Notes: a model not told the origin generated them from the sequence alone. 64,000 bases of DNA from an uncultured Oscillospiraceae bacterium (GCA_949293315.1 CASFCH010000004.1:1-64000); one strand, 5' to 3'; counted from the stretch's first letter, positions 33,180 through 42,823 are shown. Translations and numbers: made by a program.

Positions 33180-33794
33180 ATGGCTGAAAGTGAAGCGCGC
33201 GTCAACCTCTTTCTGGAGGATATCGACCATGACGCAATCGATAAGCGCAACGCCATTGAAGCTGAAGTAGATCAGTACATCCGTTCCCGGCTCTCCGAGC
33301 GCGAGGCGCGCGATGCCAAACGTGCCCAAGAGGCCGTCGGCGAGCGCCGGAACAGGCTGGCCATTGAGGCCAATAAGACATATGCCGCCGCGCACAACCG
33401 TGCAAAGCTTGCGCTCAGCCGCCGCCGGATCGAGATGGAGCAGGAGGTCTTCTCCCGGGCCCGCGAGGCGCTGTGCGCCTTTGCGTCCGGCCCGGACTAT
33501 CTACCCTTTTTGGAGCGGAGCGCCGCGGCGCTCGCCGCCGCCGTCCCCGGGGAGGCGGTACTGCTTGTGCGCCCGCAGGATCTCCCCCACGCCGATGCGC
33601 TCCGCACCGCATTTGGCCGTCCGTGCACGGTGGAGGAGGACCCCTCCATTGAGATCGGCGGATGCCGGGCGCGCGATCTGACCAATGGGCTGGTGGCGGA
33701 CGATACGCTGGAGGTGCGGCTTGCCGCGCAGAAGGAGTGGTTCCTTGCGCACGCCAAGCTGCCGATTGATGATCGAGAAGAGGAGGTGGGCTGA
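33180..33794 (+). CDS. atpE: V-type ATP synthase subunit E (peripheral stalk)
   Basis: 204 residues. A long charged N-terminal helix to about 100 (QYIRSRLSEREARDAKRAQEAVGERRNR...), then the globular domain with ...SIEIGGCRARDLTNGLVADDTLEVRL. The ATG at 33180 follows GAGGTG. The stop overlaps the atpA start by one base. Confidence 0.85.
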   Translation: MAESEARVNLFLEDIDHDAIDKRNAIEAEVDQYIRSRLSEREARDAKRAQEAVGERRNRLAIEANKTYAAAHNRAKLALSRRRIEMEQEVFSRAREALCAFASGPDYLPFLERSAAALAAAVPGEAVLLVRPQDLPHADALRTAFGRPCTVEEDPSIEIGGCRARDLTNGLVADDTLEVRLAAQKEWFLAHAKLPIDDREEEVG

Positions 33795-35551
33795 TGGCGG
33801 AGAACAATGTGATTTTCGGAATAAACGGACCGGTCGTCACCGTGCAGGGCCCGACCTCCCTGCGCATGAAGGAGATGGTCCACGTCGGGGAGCAGCGCCT
33901 TGTGGGCGAGGTCATCGGCGTGACAAAGGCGTTTACAACGATCCAGGTCTACGAGGAGACGACGGGGCTGCGCCCCGGCGAGCCGGTCTATTCCACCGGC
34001 GGACCGATGTCCGTCACCCTGGGGCCCGGGATCATCACCAATATTTTCGACGGGATCGAGCGCCCGCTCTCCGCGATCGAGCAGGTGTCCGGTGCGTTTA
34101 TCAGCAGGGGGGCGAGCGTCTCTCCGCTGGATGAGGAAAAAAAGTGGGACGTCACCCTCGTGGCGAAAGTGGGCGATCGGCTCAAGGGCGGCGATATCTA
34201 CGCCACCTGCCCCGAAACCCCCATTATCACACATAAGATGATGGTGCCGCCGGAAATGAGCGGCGAGGTGGTCGCATGCGCGCCGAACGGGCAGTACCGT
34301 GTGAACGACACGATCCTCAAGCTCCGGGACGACCGTGGTACGGTGCATGAGCTGACGCTCTGCCAGCGCTGGCCGATCCGCCAACCGCGCCCCGTATCCG
34401 AGCGCCTTCCCGCCACGCGCCCGCTCGTTACCGGTCAGCGCGTGATCGATACCATGTTCCCGATCGCCAAGGGCGGCGCCGCCGCCATCCCCGGCGGATT
34501 CGGCACCGGTAAGACGATGACGCAGCATCAGCTGGCGAAGTGGTGCGACGCGGATATCATCATCTACGTCGGCTGCGGAGAGCGCGGCAATGAGATGACC
34601 CAGGCGCTGACCGAATTCAGCGAGCTGATCGACCCGAAGTCGGGCCGTCCGCTGACGGACCGCACCATCCTCATCGCCAACACGTCCAATATGCCCGTCG
34701 CCGCCCGCGAGGCCTCCATCTACACCGGCATCACGCTGGCGGAGTACTATCGGGATATGGGCTACCATACGGCGCTGATGGCCGACTCCACCTCCCGCTG
34801 GGCGGAGGCGCTGCGCGAGATCTCCGGCCGTCTGGAGGAGATGCCCGGGGACGAGGGCTTCCCGGCCTATCTGCCGTCCCGCCTGTCGGAATTCTATGAG
34901 CGCGCGGGCTATGTCCGCACCCTCAATCAGCAGGAGGGCTCCATCTCCGTGATCGGGGCCGTCTCCCCGCAGGGGTCCGACTTCTCCGAGCCCGTCACCC
35001 AGAACACCAAGCGCTTTACCCGCTGCTTCTGGGCGCTGGATAAGAGCCTTGCGTACGAGCGCCACTATCCGGCCATCAACTGGAATACGAGCTACAGCGA
35101 ATATATCGGCGACCTGTCCGCCTGGTATGCGGAAAATGTCGGCGAGAATTTCATGAAATACCGGGAGGAGATCTCCGCCCTCCTTGTGGAGGAGAACAGT
35201 CTGATGGAGATCGTCAAGCTGATCGGCTCCGACGTGCTCCCCGATGATCAGAAGCTGATCATTGAGATCGCGCGCGTGATCCGCGTGGGCTTCCTCCAGC
35301 AGAACGCCTTCCATCAGGACGATACGTTTGTCCCGATGCTCAAGCAGATGCGCATGATGGAGGTTATCCTGCACCTGTACCACAGGTGCCAGAAGGTCGT
35401 CGCCCGTCAGGTGCCGATCTCCAAGATCATCGCCCTGGGCCTGTTTGACAAGCTCGTCAAGATGAAGTATGACATCCCCAACGATAGGCCCGAACTTTTC
35501 GACGGCTATCTCCGGGAGATCGACGAAAAGCTTGCCCCCTTCCTGAAATAA
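33794..35551 (+). CDS. atpA: V-type ATP synthase subunit A (catalytic)
   Basis: 585 residues, catalytic nucleotide-binding subunit. P-loop GGFGTGKT at 234-241, the A-subunit-specific non-homologous region at about 110-190, GCGERGNEM, and the [26 protein letters not shown] segment. Residues conserved in V/A-type A subunits are intact, so ATP turnover is expected. GAGGAGGTGGGCTG precedes the ATG. Confidence 0.98.
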   Translation: MAENNVIFGINGPVVTVQGPTSLRMKEMVHVGEQRLVGEVIGVTKAFTTIQVYEETTGLRPGEPVYSTGGPMSVTLGPGIITNIFDGIERPLSAIEQVSGAFISRGASVSPLDEEKKWDVTLVAKVGDRLKGGDIYATCPETPIITHKMMVPPEMSGEVVACAPNGQYRVNDTILKLRDDRGTVHELTLCQRWPIRQPRPVSERLPATRPLVTGQRVIDTMFPIAKGGAAAIPGGFGTGKTMTQHQLAKWCDADIIIYVGCGERGNEMTQALTEFSELIDPKSGRPLTDRTILIANTSNMPVAAREASIYTGITLAEYYRDMGYHTALMADSTSRWAEALREISGRLEEMPGDEGFPAYLPSRLSEFYERAGYVRTLNQQEGSISVIGAVSPQGSDFSEPVTQNTKRFTRCFWALDKSLAYERHYPAINWNTSYSEYIGDLSAWYAENVGENFMKYREEISALLVEENSLMEIVKLIGSDVLPDDQKLIIEIARVIRVGFLQQNAFHQDDTFVPMLKQMRMMEVILHLYHRCQKVVARQVPISKIIALGLFDKLVKMKYDIPNDRPELFDGYLREIDEKLAPFLK

Positions 35552-35572
35552 GCCGGTTAGGAGTGAATGTCT

Positions 35573-36949
35573 ATGATACTGGAGCACATTGGTTTAAATG
35601 AGATCAACGGTTCCCTCGTTGTGCTCGACGGCGTCAAGGGCGCCAGCAATGAAGAAATGGTCGAGCTCCGGCTCGATAACGGCACGAGCAGGGTGGGCCG
35701 CATCGTCAAGATCGACGGGGAGCGCGTCGTGATTCAGGTGTTCGAGGGCACCAATGACCTCTCCCTGGTCAATACGCGCACCCGCCTGACCGGCAGGCCG
35801 ATGCAGATCGCCCTCTCCCCGGAGATCCTCGGCAGGGTGTTCGACGGCCTGGGCCGCCCCATCGACGGAATGGGAGAGGTCTATCCCGAGTGCTACCGCG
35901 ACGTCAACGGCGAGCCGATCAACCCCGTCTCCCGCATCTACCCGCGCAATTACATCAACACCGGCATCTCCTCCATCGACGCGCTGGCCACACTGATCCG
36001 CGGCCAGAAGCTGCCGATCTTCTCCGGCTCGGGCATGAAGCACAACGAACTGGCCGTCCAGATCGTGCGTCAGGCATCCGTCGGGGACGATGAGGACTTT
36101 GCCATCGTATTTGCCGCCATGGGCGTAAAGAACGACGTCGCGGAGTACTTCCGCTCCTCGTTTGAGGAGGCCGACGTCATGGACCGCGTCGTCATGTTTC
36201 TGAACCTGTCGAACGATCCGGTCATCGAGCGCATCCTCACCCCCAAGTGCGCGCTGACCGCGGCGGAATACCTCGCCTTTGAGAAGAATATGAACATCCT
36301 CGTCATCCTGACGGATATGACCTCGTACTGCGAGGCGCTGCGTGAGTTCAGCTCCTCCAAGGGGGAGATTCCGGGACGAAAGGGCTTCCCCGGGTATCTG
36401 TACTCCGATCTGGCCGCGCTCTATGAGCGCGCCGGAATCGTCAAGGGGAAAAAGGGCTCCGTCACGCAGATCCCGATCCTCACCATGCCCAATGACGATA
36501 TCACCCATCCCATCCCGGACCTGACCGGCTATATCACGGAGGGGCAGATCGTGCTCGACCGCGAGCTGGACTCCAAGGGAATCTATCCGCCCGTCAGCGT
36601 CCTGCCGTCCCTGTCCCGGCTGATGAAGGACGGCATTGGCGCGGGCTATACGCGCGACGACCACAACGCCGTCTCCACGCAGCTCTTCGCCTCTTACGCC
36701 AAGGTGCAGGACGCCAAGGCGCTCGCCTCCGTCATCGGCGAGGATGAGCTGTCCGAGTCGGACAAAAAGCTGATGGAATTCGGCCGTGAATTTGAGCGCC
36801 GCTTTATCAATCAGGGGTACGATGAGAACAGAAGCATTGAGCAGACGCTGGATCTGGGCTGGGAGCTGCTGTCCATGCTCGACCGCTCCGAGCTTGACCG
36901 CGTGGACGACGCCATGCTCGATCAGCACTACAGGCCGCAAAAGTCCTGA
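35573..36949 (+). CDS. atpB: V-type ATP synthase subunit B (regulatory)
   Basis: 458 residues. Non-catalytic partner of subunit [22 protein letters not shown] replaces the P-loop, and [36 protein letters not shown] is the family signature. ATG 35573 is spaced nine bases from AGGAG; ATG 35567 would be only three bases away. Confidence 0.97.
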   Translation: MILEHIGLNEINGSLVVLDGVKGASNEEMVELRLDNGTSRVGRIVKIDGERVVIQVFEGTNDLSLVNTRTRLTGRPMQIALSPEILGRVFDGLGRPIDGMGEVYPECYRDVNGEPINPVSRIYPRNYINTGISSIDALATLIRGQKLPIFSGSGMKHNELAVQIVRQASVGDDEDFAIVFAAMGVKNDVAEYFRSSFEEADVMDRVVMFLNLSNDPVIERILTPKCALTAAEYLAFEKNMNILVILTDMTSYCEALREFSSSKGEIPGRKGFPGYLYSDLAALYERAGIVKGKKGSVTQIPILTMPNDDITHPIPDLTGYITEGQIVLDRELDSKGIYPPVSVLPSLSRLMKDGIGAGYTRDDHNAVSTQLFASYAKVQDAKALASVIGEDELSESDKKLMEFGREFERRFINQGYDENRSIEQTLDLGWELLSMLDRSELDRVDDAMLDQHYRPQKS

Positions 36950-36966
36950 CAGGGAGGTGAGCGCAG

Positions 36967-37587
36967 GTGGCCAAGCAGGTATTTCCCACCAAGTCCAATT
37001 TAATCAGTACCAGAAAGTCGCTTTCGCTCGCAAAGCTCGGCTATGAGCTGATGGATCGCAAGCGCAACATTTTGGTGCGCGAGATGATGGATCTGATCGA
37101 CAAGGCCAATGAGATCCAGGGGTCGATCGATACGCTCTATGCGGACGCCTATATTGCGCTTCAGCGCGCGAATGTGACGCTGGGCATCTGTGATGAGGCG
37201 GCCCAGACGATCCCGATCGACGAGAGCGTGGAGCTCGATTCCCGCAGCGTCATGGGGGTGGAGATCCCGATCGTGCGCATCGGGGAGGCGGGTGATCGGC
37301 ACCTGCACTATGGTCTCTACTGTACCAATTCGCAGTTGGACGAGGCTTACATCATGTTCGACCGCGTCAAGCACCTGACGGCGGAGCTCGCCCAGGTGGA
37401 GAACAGCGTGTACCGTCTGGCGAGCGCGATCAAAAAGACGCAGAAGCGTGCAAACGCGCTGCACAATATCATGATCCCGCAGTTTGAGCATACGATCAAA
37501 TTTATCAATGAGGCCCTTGAGGAAAAGGAGCGCGAGGATTTTTCCCGCCTCAAGGCGATCAAGAGCCAGCGCGGTCCGCAGAGCTGA
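36967..37587 (+). CDS. atpD: V-type ATP synthase subunit D (central rotor stalk)
   Basis: 206 residues; two long helices at the ends (VFPTKSNLISTRKSLSLAKLGYELMDRKRNIL..., SVYRLASAIKKTQKRANALHNIMIPQFEHTIKFI). GTG start behind GGGAGGTGAG. Last gene of the operon, followed by a terminator. Confidence 0.95.
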   Translation: MAKQVFPTKSNLISTRKSLSLAKLGYELMDRKRNILVREMMDLIDKANEIQGSIDTLYADAYIALQRANVTLGICDEAAQTIPIDESVELDSRSVMGVEIPIVRIGEAGDRHLHYGLYCTNSQLDEAYIMFDRVKHLTAELAQVENSVYRLASAIKKTQKRANALHNIMIPQFEHTIKFINEALEEKEREDFSRLKAIKSQRGPQS

Positions 37588-37595
37588 CAATGGAT

Positions 37596-37622
37596 GGCGT
37601 CCGGATTTCCGGGCGCCTTTTT
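37596..37622 (+). terminator. Terminator of the V-ATPase operon
   Basis: GGCGTCCGG / CCGGGCGCC (one G-U pair), loop ATTT, then TTTTT. Confidence 0.85.
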
Positions 37623-37728
37623 GGTTGCCGTATGGTTCGATCCGTTTTTTCCGGATGACCGGTGTATAATTCACTTTTTTCAGTTTACAATACGGGTGTA
37701 AACCAAAAAAAGGAGTGATTTTCTATTT

Positions 37729-37914
37729 ATGGCAGACCTCACCGGGAAGGAGCTCTCCGCGCTTGAAGACGAGCTCGGCGCGGAAAAGCTGATCATTACC
37801 AAGTTTAAAAATTATGCCAATATGACGGCGGACCCGCAGATCCGCGGAAAGTGCGAACAGATTGCCGCCCAGCATCTGCAGCACTACAACACGCTGCTGG
37901 GCCATTTGAACTAA
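37729..37914 (+). CDS. Small helical protein paired with a CotF-like spore coat protein
   Basis: 61 residues: MADLTGKELSALEDELGAEKLIITKFKNYANMTADPQIRGKCEQIAAQHLQHYNTLLGHLN. The ferritin-like helix pattern (KFKNYANMTADPQI, QHLQHYNTL) recalls a half-unit of spore coat CotF-family proteins. AAAGGAGTG precedes the ATG. It is followed 20 bases later by a CotF-like gene. The small size suggests the two products assemble together; this is inference. Confidence 0.8.
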   Translation: MADLTGKELSALEDELGAEKLIITKFKNYANMTADPQIRGKCEQIAAQHLQHYNTLLGHLN

Positions 37915-37934
37915 AAACAGGGGAGGAATGAACG

Positions 37935-38219
37935 ATGCCGGCCACACAGGCGCAGGCCGTCCTCTGCGATCAGGACATCATGGACGATATGCTCACCGCA
38001 GAGAAGGGCCTCACAGGACTTTTCAATACGTTTGCCAACGAATGCGTGCATCAGACGTTGCGCAACGATATGCTCAATATCCTGCGCGAAAACCATATGA
38101 TTCAGGCGGACCTGTTCACGGAGATGCAGAAACGCGGCTGGTACAGCCCGGCCATGGCCGATCAGCAGATGATCAACCAGACGCGCACCAAATTCCAGAA
38201 TATCGCGCAGAATTTATAA
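37935..38219 (+). CDS. CotF-family spore coat protein
   Basis: 94 residues (CDQDIMDDMLTAEKGLTGLFNTFANECVHQTLRNDMLNILRENHMIQADLFTEMQKRGWYSPAMADQQMINQTRTKFQNIAQ). The DMLTAEK, LRNDML and EMQKRGWY features are typical of the coat protein F family, which has a ferritin-like four-helix fold. GGGGAGG precedes the ATG. With gpr and spoVAE it supports a sporulating host. Confidence 0.85.
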   Translation: MPATQAQAVLCDQDIMDDMLTAEKGLTGLFNTFANECVHQTLRNDMLNILRENHMIQADLFTEMQKRGWYSPAMADQQMINQTRTKFQNIAQNL

Positions 38220-38261
38220 CCGGCTTTTGCCTGACCTGGTCTGTCAGGCGGGGCGCTTTTT

Positions 38262-38301
38262 AAAGGGATATGCACCGTGACGGGTGCATGTCCCTTTTTT
38301 T
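38262..38301 (+). terminator. Terminator of the CotF-like pair
   Basis: AAAGGGATATGCACC and its near-complement GGGTGCATGTCCCTTT flank a short loop, followed by T residues. Confidence 0.85.
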
Positions 38302-38314
38302 GTCGAAAAAGGTC

Positions 38315-38342
38315 TTGATATTTTACGGTGGTCGGATATAAT
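38315..38342 (+). promoter_or_regulatory. Promoter of the SIR2-fusion gene
   Basis: TTGATA (38315-38320), 16 bases, TATAAT (38337-38342), 42 bases before the ATG. Confidence 0.6.
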
Positions 38343-38384
38343 GAAAATAGATACGTTTAGAAGTTTAAATGGCGGGTGTGAAAT

Positions 38385-40202
38385 ATGGAACGTGATTTGA
38401 AAAAGGAAATCCCCCGGTTTGATGAAATGTTCGTCCCCGTTTTGGAAGCGCTGAAAAGCCTTGGCGGGCGGGCGTCCTTGGACGATCTGGACCGGGAAGC
38501 CATCTGCAGAATGCATATTTCCCCGCAGGCCCAGGAGATCCCCCACAGCTCAAGGGGACCTGGAACAGAGGTCCGATACCGTCTGGCCTGGGCGCGTACC
38601 TATTTGAAAAAGTACGGCCTGATTGTGAACCCGCGCCGCGGTGTCTGGCGCTTTTCGGAAGCCTTTGACGGGGATATCGGGAAGGTGGACAGCGCTTTAA
38701 TTGTAAAAACGGTCCGGGATCAGAACCTGAAGGCGTTTAAGAATGCCGCCATCTCCGAGCTGGAAGCCGCTTCCGCTTTTGAGCACTTTGCATTGATGGC
38801 GCTGCGGGAGTATGCCAGGGCCAAGTCCGTCCCGATGGTATTCGAAAAGAAGCGCGGCGGGGTCCGCTATGACGCAGTATTTCCGCAGGGGATTTTGGAA
38901 AACGGTAAAAAAACGTATGTTGAAATACGCGCTTCGCTGAGTATCGCAAACGCAAGAGAGCTTTTTGCGCACTGGGTGGACGGACTGGCCGCGAATGAGT
39001 GCTTTCTGCTGATTGTAGGCGATCAGCTTCCCGCTGAAGAGAAGCGCAGGACTGTAGAGGTGATGGCGTATACGGCTCGCTGCAGCGTGATGCTGTGGGA
39101 TTATGACGACCTTTTGACGTATGTGGGACGTGAGACGAATTATATCGGTTTCCTCTCCACGCCGCGCAAGACGCTGGCGGATGAGGCGATTTTACGCGCG
39201 CCGAACGATCGGGAAGAGCAGGATACCAGGCGCCTCCGGATTGAGGGGCTCCGGCAGGCCTATCAGTCGGAAAACCTGACGCTCTGTCTGGGAGCGGGCG
39301 TCTCCAATGACGCCGGGCTCCCGCTGTGGAACGATATGATCCATGATCTGCTTGTCCTGATGATCGACTATAAAACGCAGGGGGAGATTTTAGAGAAATC
39401 CGATCTCGAGCGAATCGGCCGGCTGGCCTCATCGAATCGGGAGGAATCCCCCCTGACCCAGGTGCGCTATATTCGTACGGCGTTTGAAGCGGAGGAGAGC
39501 GCCGATTACTACAATATCGTGCGCAGTGTTCTCTATGGGAAGGCCATACATACAGAATCCGCGCTTTTGGAAGCGATCGGCGAGCTCGCCAGACCAAAGC
39601 GAAACCATATCGGTGTCAAAGGCGTGATCACATACAATTTTGACGACCTGCTTGAGCGAGAACTTCAAGAAAAAGGGGTTCCGTACAACGTGGTGTACCG
39701 GGAAAATGATCGCGTCAGTTCCTCGGTGCTCAATGTTTATCACGTCCATGGATTCCTCCCGTATCGGCCGGAGGCGGGCGCACAGGAGGATACGGCCCTG
39801 ATTTTTTCGGAGGAGGATTACCACGAGGTGTATCGCGACGCCTACTGCTGGTCCAATATTACGCAGTTGAATGCCTTCCGGGAAAATGTCTGTCTGTTCA
39901 TCGGCTCTTCCCTGACGGACCCAAACATGAGACGGCTGCTGGATATTTCGGCGCGCTCCGGGGATACCCCGCGCCATTTTGCCATCATGAAGCGGAAAAG
40001 GCCGGCCGCCGGACTGGGGGAGAACAGCCGGGACCGTAGACTGATGAACATTTATCAGCGGATTGATAACAGCATTCGGGACGCCTATTTCCGCACGCTG
40101 GGGATCCAGGTGATCTGGGTGGATGATTTTGCGGAGATTCCCTGCATTTTGGAATCTCTTTTGCAAGACGATGCGGGCCGCACCAAAAACAGAGCGCGTT
40201 AA
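38385..40202 (+). CDS. Mrr_N / nuclease-like / SIR2 fusion protein, putative anti-phage defence effector
   Basis: 605 residues. (1) About 10-95: winged-helix Mrr_N domain as in Mrr-type restriction proteins (RYRLAWARTYLKKYGLIVNPRRGVWRFSE). (2) About 125-250: a restriction-endonuclease-like segment with D163 in RYDAVFPQG and E180-I-R182 in TYVEIRA, a degenerate PD-(D/E)xK arrangement with Arg in place of Lys. (3) About 293-595: SIR2-like NAD-binding domain with GAGVS (303-307), TYNFDD (416-421), catalytic-type His in YHVHGF (452-457) and GSSLTDPN (507-514). SIR2 domains in ThsA, DSR and related systems deplete NAD on infection; the same role here is inference. It has its own promoter and no partner gene beyond a doubtful 52-codon ORF. 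There is no signal or membrane segment. Confidence 0.8.
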   Translation: MERDLKKEIPRFDEMFVPVLEALKSLGGRASLDDLDREAICRMHISPQAQEIPHSSRGPGTEVRYRLAWARTYLKKYGLIVNPRRGVWRFSEAFDGDIGKVDSALIVKTVRDQNLKAFKNAAISELEAASAFEHFALMALREYARAKSVPMVFEKKRGGVRYDAVFPQGILENGKKTYVEIRASLSIANARELFAHWVDGLAANECFLLIVGDQLPAEEKRRTVEVMAYTARCSVMLWDYDDLLTYVGRETNYIGFLSTPRKTLADEAILRAPNDREEQDTRRLRIEGLRQAYQSENLTLCLGAGVSNDAGLPLWNDMIHDLLVLMIDYKTQGEILEKSDLERIGRLASSNREESPLTQVRYIRTAFEAEESADYYNIVRSVLYGKAIHTESALLEAIGELARPKRNHIGVKGVITYNFDDLLERELQEKGVPYNVVYRENDRVSSSVLNVYHVHGFLPYRPEAGAQEDTALIFSEEDYHEVYRDAYCWSNITQLNAFRENVCLFIGSSLTDPNMRRLLDISARSGDTPRHFAIMKRKRPAAGLGENSRDRRLMNIYQRIDNSIRDAYFRTLGIQVIWVDDFAEIPCILESLLQDDAGRTKNRAR

Positions 40203-40225
40203 TGATAAGAGGAGAGAATAGGTGA

Positions 40226-40384
40226 ATGGAGCACCTCCGGTCGCAGATAGATCGTATTTTGTATGATTGCGGTCTGCTGGATCGGGAAAAAAAAAGCAAA
40301 AAAAGACGGGTGAGAAGCATTTTGCTGCTCGCCCGTCTGCTGAATTCGGAATCAAACGCTCGTTCTTTACAAATTTTTAACTGA
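40226..40384 (+). CDS. Doubtful 52-aa basic ORF after the SIR2-fusion gene
   Basis: ATG 40226 with AGGAGAG nine bases upstream, 23 bases after the SIR2-gene stop. The product (MEHLRSQIDRILYDCGLLDREKKSKKRRVR...) is helical and basic. It runs across the minus-strand terminator hairpin, which argues against it. I keep it only because of the ribosome-binding site and operon-like spacing. Confidence 0.25.
   Translation: MEHLRSQIDRILYDCGLLDREKKSKKRRVRSILLLARLLNSESNARSLQIFN
40296..40339 (-). terminator. Terminator of the GT4 gene (minus strand)
   Basis: Minus strand: GACGGGCGAGCAGC and its near-complement, then CTTTTTTTGC. About 65 bases after the glycosyltransferase stop. Confidence 0.7.
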
Positions 40385-40405
40385 ATTTTTTTGAATGAGT
40401 TTTTT

Positions 40406-41623
40406 TCACCGCGCGTCCGTAATATGATGGAAGGGGGAGTCCAGCTGTGCGTGACAGGGGAGCGGGAACTTCCAGTTGGCGCACAGATTTTCATAGCGCC
40501 GGTAGGCGGCCGCAACGGCGTCTGCCCAGGAGAGATAGAGATTCTCCATCGCGCCTGCGCCGACCGTTTTCAGCAGCTGCGGACGCTGTGTCAGCTCCGC
40601 GATCCGGCGGGCGAACGATTCCGGATTTTCATCGGCCGTAAACCCGTCCGTCCCCTCTGTGATGCCGCAGGCGGAACTGCTCCCGCGCACGAGCAGGGAG
40701 GGGCAGCCGCAGGCGGCCGCCTCCCGTACCACGATCCCATGCGTATCGAACACGGAGGGGAACAGGAACAGATCTGCCCGGCTGTAGTAGGCGCGCAGCA
40801 GTTCGCGGTCGCCGATCTTCCCCGTGCGGATGATCCGGTCCTTCAGCCCGAGGTGGGCGATATGGCGGTCGATGGCGCCCTCGTCGGACCCCTTGCCCAC
40901 CATGATCATCCGGAAGTCCTGTCCGTCGTCGCGGAGCTTTTTGAGCGCGTCGAGGATGATGCGGATATTTTTATACCACATCATACGCCCCACATACAGG
41001 TATACCGGCACATCCGACGGCAGGGCGTGCAGGGCGTCGATCCGGCGCGCCTCCTCGTCCCGGACCTTCCCTTTCGGGAAATCCACGCCGTTGGGCATGA
41101 CCACGTAATCGCCCTGATAGCCGATCTTTTTCAAATTTTCACCCGCGCCCTCACTCACAGCCCAGACCTCGTCCGCGCGGCTGAGATTGCGCACGATAAA
41201 GTCGAGCGCCCAGTTCTGAAGATAGGCGGTGGGGACGCGCTTGCGAATGTCATAGTCGTATTTGGTGTGATAGGTCGCGACCATGGGGATGCGCCTCTCC
41301 CAGTTGATCAGGCGTCCGAAGACGGACGAGGCCAGCGGCGTGTGAAAGTGGAGGATGTCCAGATCCATCGCGGCCACGCGCTCCCGCAGGGCGCGGCGGA
41401 ACGGCCAGCCCACCCGGTACTCGTCCCGATAGGAGAACGAAAAGGAGTCGTACCGATAGACCTCAAACGGATAGTTGTCCACCACACCGCGGACGCGCGG
41501 GGTGATGACCACGCTGCGCCCCAGCCGTTCCTGAATGATATTGGCGTAATTTAAGATCGTTGTGCAGGTACCGTCCAGTGTCGGGGGAAAGGCGTCGTTC
41601 ATCAGACCGACTTTCAGGTTCAT
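40406..41623 (-). CDS. Glycosyltransferase family 4
   Basis: 405 residues, GT-B fold. The N-domain begins KVGLMNDAFPPTLDGTCTTILNYANIIQ and contains ILHFHTPLASSV; the C-domain has LYVGRMMWYKNIRIILDAL and the nucleotide-sugar EX7E region in FPSVFDTHGIVVREAAACGCPSLLVRGS. It is closest in style to diacylglycerol glucosyltransferases that make glycolipids, but the acceptor is not certain. Divergent from hprK; single-gene unit. Confidence 0.88.
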   Translation of the reverse strand: MNLKVGLMNDAFPPTLDGTCTTILNYANIIQERLGRSVVITPRVRGVVDNYPFEVYRYDSFSFSYRDEYRVGWPFRRALRERVAAMDLDILHFHTPLASSVFGRLINWERRIPMVATYHTKYDYDIRKRVPTAYLQNWALDFIVRNLSRADEVWAVSEGAGENLKKIGYQGDYVVMPNGVDFPKGKVRDEEARRIDALHALPSDVPVYLYVGRMMWYKNIRIILDALKKLRDDGQDFRMIMVGKGSDEGAIDRHIAHLGLKDRIIRTGKIGDRELLRAYYSRADLFLFPSVFDTHGIVVREAAACGCPSLLVRGSSSACGITEGTDGFTADENPESFARRIAELTQRPQLLKTVGAGAMENLYLSWADAVAAAYRRYENLCANWKFPLPCHAQLDSPFHHITDAR

Positions 41624-41659
41624 GCGTTCGGACTCCTTCTCTTTTTGTATTATTTGTTT

Positions 41660-41688
41660 ATCATACTATGAATTTGTGAAAAATTCAA
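41660..41688 (-). promoter_or_regulatory. Promoter of the GT4 gene
   Basis: Minus-strand TTGAAT (41683-41688), 17 bases, TATGAT (41660-41665). Confidence 0.6.
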
Positions 41689-41728
41689 TGATAACTCCAT
41701 GATTTCGGCAGAAAAACGAAAAAAAGTA

Positions 41729-41757
41729 TTGGAAGTTTAAGGGTTATGTTTTATAAT
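41729..41757 (+). promoter_or_regulatory. Promoter of the hprK operon
   Basis: TTGGAA (41729-41734), 17 bases, TATAAT (41752-41757), 37 bases before the TTG start. It lies back-to-back with the GT4 promoter. Confidence 0.65.
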
Positions 41758-41793
41758 ATGAATATCGGGAAAATGAAGCGGAGGTGGAGATGT

Positions 41794-42768
41794 TTGACTG
41801 AAAAATATTCCGTTTCCCTTGAAAAGGTGATCCGTGACAACAGCTTTGAGGTCCTCTATACCCCGAAGGAGCCCTCGGATCTCTATATCACCTGCTGCGA
41901 CGTCAACCGCCCCGGTCTGATCCTCGCGCAGGAGGACAAATATTTCGACCCCGAGCGCATTCAGTTTCTCGGCCTGTCGGAGTACGGATTTTTAAAAAAT
42001 CAGTTCCCCGCCGACCGCCGCAAGAGCGTCGAACGCCTGATGGAGCGCCGCCCCTCCGCCGTGGTCATCACCCGCAATATGGAGTGCCTCAAGGAGCTTG
42101 CGCGCTATGCCAAGAAGTATGAGGTGCCGCTCCTGCGCAGCAACGAGGCCACCTCCAACGGCATGTCCGCCCTCATCACCTACCTGAACACGGAGCTCGC
42201 GCCGCGCATCACGCGCCACGGCGTGCTGATCGAGGTTTCGGGCGAGGGGGTCCTCCTGCTCGGGGACAGCGGCGTGGGCAAGAGCGAGACGGCCGTGGAA
42301 CTGATCAAGCGCGGCCACCGTCTGATCGCGGATGATGCGGTGGAGATCCGCCGCGTATCCAAGAATAATCTGGTGGGTTCCGCGCCGGACAATATCCGCC
42401 ATTTTATCGAGATCCGCGGGATCGGGATCATCAACGCGGGGAAGATCTTCGGCATGGGCGCCGTAAAGCTCTCCGAGAAGATCGATATGGTCATCCAGCT
42501 CGAGCAGTGGGACAGCAATAAGGTCTACGACCGGATGGGGCTGGACGAAAAATATGTGGAGATTCTGGACGTCAAGGTCCCCATGACGGTCATTCCCGTC
42601 AAGCCGGGGCGGAATCTTGCGATCATCGTGGAGATCGCCGCGATGAACAACCGGCAGAGGAAGATGGGGTACAGCGCCGCGCAGGAGCTGCTGGTGCAGC
42701 TCGGGATGGAGAATGACATCGTCCCCTCCGAGCAGATCGCGCCGGACCCCTGGAAGGATGCCTATTGA
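41794..42768 (+). CDS. hprK: HPr kinase/phosphorylase
   Basis: 324 residues from the TTG at 41794, which has GCGGAGGTGG six bases upstream; an in-frame ATG at 41746 overlaps the promoter and is rejected. P-loop LLGDSGVGKSE, LIADDAVEIR and the signature EIRGIGIINAGKIFGMGAV. It phosphorylates Ser46 of HPr to drive carbon catabolite repression. It heads a cluster with glcK and pfkA, consistent with sugar-flux control. Confidence 0.95.
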   Translation: MTEKYSVSLEKVIRDNSFEVLYTPKEPSDLYITCCDVNRPGLILAQEDKYFDPERIQFLGLSEYGFLKNQFPADRRKSVERLMERRPSAVVITRNMECLKELARYAKKYEVPLLRSNEATSNGMSALITYLNTELAPRITRHGVLIEVSGEGVLLLGDSGVGKSETAVELIKRGHRLIADDAVEIRRVSKNNLVGSAPDNIRHFIEIRGIGIINAGKIFGMGAVKLSEKIDMVIQLEQWDSNKVYDRMGLDEKYVEILDVKVPMTVIPVKPGRNLAIIVEIAAMNNRQRKMGYSAAQELLVQLGMENDIVPSEQIAPDPWKDAY

Positions 42769-42823
42769 GCCTGCGGCTTTAATATGGATATAGAAAGTAA
42801 AACACTTGGAGGAATTACACAGC

